A stretch of DNA of 16,484 nucleotides, from assembly GCA_002393575.1 (NCBI GenBank), contig DGSN01000032.1, forward strand, positions 23,753-40,236, in the 5' to 3' direction. The translations under genes and the position numbers were made by a program. Positions 14,588-16,484 of this stretch are shown here, piece after piece (the first letter of the stretch is position 1; each line of letters opens with the position of its first letter). Source of the stretch: Prevotellaceae bacterium UBA4361 (GTDB lineage Bacteria > Bacteroidota > Bacteroidia > Bacteroidales > Bacteroidaceae). The notes beneath the pieces are model-generated. The model was not told the origin of the DNA, searched no databases, and saw only the letters and a program-made list of their open reading frames with translations.

Positions 14588-15274
14588 TTAAACCCACTCA
14601 AATTTGTTCGTTCCAGCACCAATCTCAAAATGGTACTTGGCAATGCCCAAGTCCATCAGGGTATAGCCAATTATGGAAACGCCCTTCTTGGCCCATACCT
14701 GATGGTGGTTGTGGTTCATGCCGACATATTCAAATGAGAACTTCTGCTGGTTGACGGCTGTCGGAGCAAGCAAGGCAGCTTCGACACCATTTCTGAACCA
14801 CGTGGGCGTGATGGCGGTGGCATTGCTGACTTGCTCAACGGTCTTGATTTTATGGCTCGTGCCTTGCGTCTCACCATAGCCAATGGCGATGTACGCCTTG
14901 ATAACCTCGCCCTCTTCCAGCTTATATGTATCGGGAATCTTCCTGTAGCTCAGTCCTGCCCAACAGGTGTTCAATCCAAGTGTCTGAGCCAGCAATACCA
15001 AGTGCTCACCATAGTAGCCTATGCGTTCATCAAGGTCGTCGGCTTTCCTTCCAGCCATGACCAGATAGTTGTTGGCATTACGGAACTTACCGTATTTGGC
15101 CAGCGTTCCCTGGAAAGCTTTTGGCTCGTTACGTATCAACTGGATATGAAGATTACCCTTTTGGTTGACTTCTGCTATCTCTTCCTCCAACCGCTTGGCA
15201 ACATCCTCTGCCAACGGCTCATTCTTGTAAGCCCTCACACTATGCCGGGCTTCTATAGCTTCTTGTAATGTCAT
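14588..15274 (-). CDS. Nitroreductase family protein
   Basis: A 228-residue FMN-dependent oxidoreductase of the nitroreductase fold. The N-terminal RHSVRAY (10-16) is the phosphate/flavin-binding motif. The middle has GEHLVLLAQTLGLNTCWAG, and EEGEVIKAYIAIGYGE is the conserved strand. The C-terminal half (ALLAPTAVNQQKF, GYTLMDLGIAKYHFEIGAG) fits the branch annotated as nitroreductase in Bacteroidetes and clostridia. It probably reduces quinones, nitro groups or flavins with NAD(P)H in the cytosol. The start at 15274 gives the expected beginning, MTLQEAIEARHSVR. It is directly preceded by an 18-codon ORF. Confidence 0.9.
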   Translation of the reverse strand: MTLQEAIEARHSVRAYKNEPLAEDVAKRLEEEIAEVNQKGNLHIQLIRNEPKAFQGTLAKYGKFRNANNYLVMAGRKADDLDERIGYYGEHLVLLAQTLGLNTCWAGLSYRKIPDTYKLEEGEVIKAYIAIGYGETQGTSHKIKTVEQVSNATAITPTWFRNGVEAALLAPTAVNQQKFSFEYVGMNHNHHQVWAKKGVSIIGYTLMDLGIAKYHFEIGAGTNKFEWV

Positions 15275-15276
15275 GA

Positions 15277-15333
15277 TTAATCAAAGTCCTTTATAATTTC
15301 ATCAATACTGTCAGGATGTACCAGATGATTCAT
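15277..15333 (-). CDS. 18-residue mini-ORF before the nitroreductase (leader peptide or gene remnant)
   Basis: ATG to TAA encodes MNHLVHPDSIDEIIKDFD. It begins 7 bases after the winged-helix gene stops and ends 2 bases before the nitroreductase start codon, so the spacing suits translational coupling. Its first 12 bases match the start of the thioredoxin-like gene at 6133 at 11 positions (ATGAA-C/T-CATCTG), and the peptide pattern MNHL..(D/S)I..(S/I)I is similar. It may be the N-terminal remnant of such a gene, or chance. No function can be assigned. Confidence 0.35.
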   Translation of the reverse strand: MNHLVHPDSIDEIIKDFD

Positions 15334-15340
15334 ATCTCAA

Positions 15341-16378
15341 TTATCTTTTTTTATATTTCATGTATGTATCCCATGCCTCCTTGACATCTTCCCTATTGTG
15401 GTCTTCCTGGAAAAACTCCATCTGACACTCTTCCTGATAGGGCGACCAGTTACCGCAGATAATACCGTCGTAGGAGATAATAGGCTGAAAGATACCGTTG
15501 TTGTTGTGGGCACGATGCCTATGCTCCTGTGGAAGTACGATGTCTCTGGACTTATAGCCTATGAGGTATTCATCGTATGGAGGAATCAGCAGGAAAGTCC
15601 CCTTTCTGAAGCCCCGTGTGCGACAGTCATCTGTCAGGTAGAACTCCCTGCCTCGGTATCTCTCCACATGTATGTAATCACCCAAGAGAGCGATTCCTTT
15701 GCGGCAATCGCTGATATTCAGTCCTGACCACCACACGAAATCCTCCAATGTGGCTGGTTGGCGGCTTTGAAAGTACTTTCTCGTGAAGTGTGCCAGAGCC
15801 TCGTCTCGTTCCATCTTGACGGATGATTTCACCTTATCAGCAGCAAGAGCGTATGTAGCCTTCATCGGAAGCAAGTCGCCACTACAAAGAACACCCGACA
15901 ATTCAGCCATTCGGATATGATAAGACAGACGATGGTCGTCCATCGGCAGGTTTCTCTCAGCCAATGCCATTACGAAATCTTCTTTCGTTACGCTCCTTTT
16001 GTCGGCTACGGTCTGAATAAGAATGTCTCTGACTCGAATCAGTTCAGCGTCAGGAATCGAAATCTTATTGCTGCTCATCCATCCCTTCGTTACGGCGATG
16101 GCCTTGGGAGCAAAAAGGTCTATCATAGACCTGTAATCTTCGGCACATACCAACTGCCAGGTGCCTCGCATCAGGTGCAGACGGATGAGCTGACCATCAT
16201 CAAAAGCTTGCTGAAAGGCTTTGTGTGAGGGTTTCCGAGTACGCATGGCCACCGCCCAGCGCATCATACGGTATTCCTGCGCTTGCATGGCACCCATATA
16301 CCGCACCACGTCAGTAGGTTTACCGAACTGCGGAGCGATAAGCTGCTGATTGAGAAGACGGATGGCTACGGGATTCAT
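15341..16378 (-). CDS. Winged-helix DNA-binding domain protein (HTH_42 / AlkZ-like glycosylase family)
   Basis: 345 residues matching the winged-helix family that includes the DNA glycosylases AlkZ and YcaQ. The N-terminal region GAMQAQEYRMMRWA carries a Gln-x-Gln motif (Gln32, Gln34), which is the catalytic signature of AlkZ-type enzymes. Later blocks are RLHLMRGTWQLV, RLSYHIRMAELSGVLCSG, LEDFVWWSGL and LIPPYDEYLIGYKSR, all typical. AlkZ-type enzymes excise bulky alkylated or cross-linked bases; activity here is not proven. It is the first complete minus-strand gene, with an FKBP remnant immediately upstream. Although it binds DNA by fold, it is not an obvious transcription factor. Confidence 0.85.
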   Translation of the reverse strand: MNPVAIRLLNQQLIAPQFGKPTDVVRYMGAMQAQEYRMMRWAVAMRTRKPSHKAFQQAFDDGQLIRLHLMRGTWQLVCAEDYRSMIDLFAPKAIAVTKGWMSSNKISIPDAELIRVRDILIQTVADKRSVTKEDFVMALAERNLPMDDHRLSYHIRMAELSGVLCSGDLLPMKATYALAADKVKSSVKMERDEALAHFTRKYFQSRQPATLEDFVWWSGLNISDCRKGIALLGDYIHVERYRGREFYLTDDCRTRGFRKGTFLLIPPYDEYLIGYKSRDIVLPQEHRHRAHNNNGIFQPIISYDGIICGNWSPYQEECQMEFFQEDHNREDVKEAWDTYMKYKKR

Positions 16379-16393
16379 ATCGTTATATGCTTC

Positions 16394-16438
16394 ATGCTAT
16401 TCCTAACACTGGGCTTGCCACTTTGGGCATCGCCCTCT
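16394..16438 (-). pseudogene. Internally deleted remnant of an FKBP gene
   Basis: Two pieces of the FKBP gene are joined here. 16406-16438 matches 7243-7275 at 30 of 33 positions (coding for EGxAQSxKPSV). 16394-16405 matches 6986-6997 exactly (the last codons, ending LGIA in the intact gene). About 245 bp between them are missing. The upstream side is cut by the repeat element at 16439. This looks like a decayed second FKBP copy upstream of the winged-helix gene. Confidence 0.7.
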
Positions 16439-16484
16439 ACGTCAATTCAGTATAAGAAGTCGCTTCGCGAGAAATCTCACAAAT
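16439..16484 (-). repeat. Partial copy of inverted-repeat element A (other end)
   Basis: These 46 bases are the reverse complement of 2996-3041 with 3 mismatches. They begin with the terminus ACGTCAATTCAGTATAAG. The element would continue past the window end. It abuts the FKBP remnant, so it seems to have inserted into, or next to, that decayed gene. Its orientation is opposite to the copy at 2877-3045. Confidence 0.8.

Noticed and set aside
16421..16434. Hairpin GGGC-ATC-GCCC near the right end
   Set aside because: It arises from two substitutions in the FKBP remnant and has no T-tract or conserved partner, so it is probably chance.
1..16484. CRISPR arrays, rRNA, tRNA genes, insertion-sequence transposases or phage structural genes
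   Set aside because: None seen. The DUF5131 protein has phage relatives but no other phage gene accompanies it.

Overview
The window looks like Bacteroidetes chromosomal DNA, most likely Prevotella/Segatella or a close relative. The reasons are a TAnnTTTG-type -7 promoter box (1514-1521), almost no Shine-Dalgarno signals, a PD40-type secreted protein, a DUF5131 (phage Gp37/Gp68-like) protein, and the protein sequences generally. The genus is inferred. Both window ends lie inside copies of the same short inverted repeat, so the window may be a whole contig that broke in a repeat.

Left part (1-5619, plus strand): a cobyrinate a,c-diamide synthase with a 14-bp tandem repeat in its interdomain linker; a secreted PD40/coiled-coil protein with a clear promoter and a 5'-UTR hairpin; a uridine-phosphorylase-type nucleoside phosphorylase; and the tRNA-modifying GTPase MnmE. 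Two different non-coding elements of about 170 bp with terminal inverted repeats sit between these genes (2877-3045 and 4028-4194).

Right part (5807-16378, all minus strand, convergent with mnmE). Read in the transcription direction it encodes: a winged-helix AlkZ-like protein, an 18-codon mini-ORF, a nitroreductase, an aldo/keto reductase, a predicted secreted subtype-B tannase, a lipoprotein alpha/beta hydrolase, an outer-membrane barrel, two paralogous flavodoxin-like proteins with a Cys cluster, a TPR protein, a frameshifted short-chain dehydrogenase, an FKBP-type PPIase, a DUF5131 protein and a thioredoxin-like protein. Tannase, hydrolase and barrel are 27-30 bp apart and look like one operon.

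The most interesting signal is a short AT-rich dyad (consensus near TAAATYSSAATTTAG) that recurs six times between 8.1 and 14.6 kb. Each copy lies just upstream of a gene or operon start in the redox/hydrolase cluster. I read it as a candidate shared operator for a phenolic-ester or quinone/electrophile-handling regulon whose regulator is not in the window. Other points are a one-base frameshift in the SDR gene, an internally deleted FKBP remnant beside the winged-helix gene, and an FKBP-X-thioredoxin gene order that may occur twice with different cargo.
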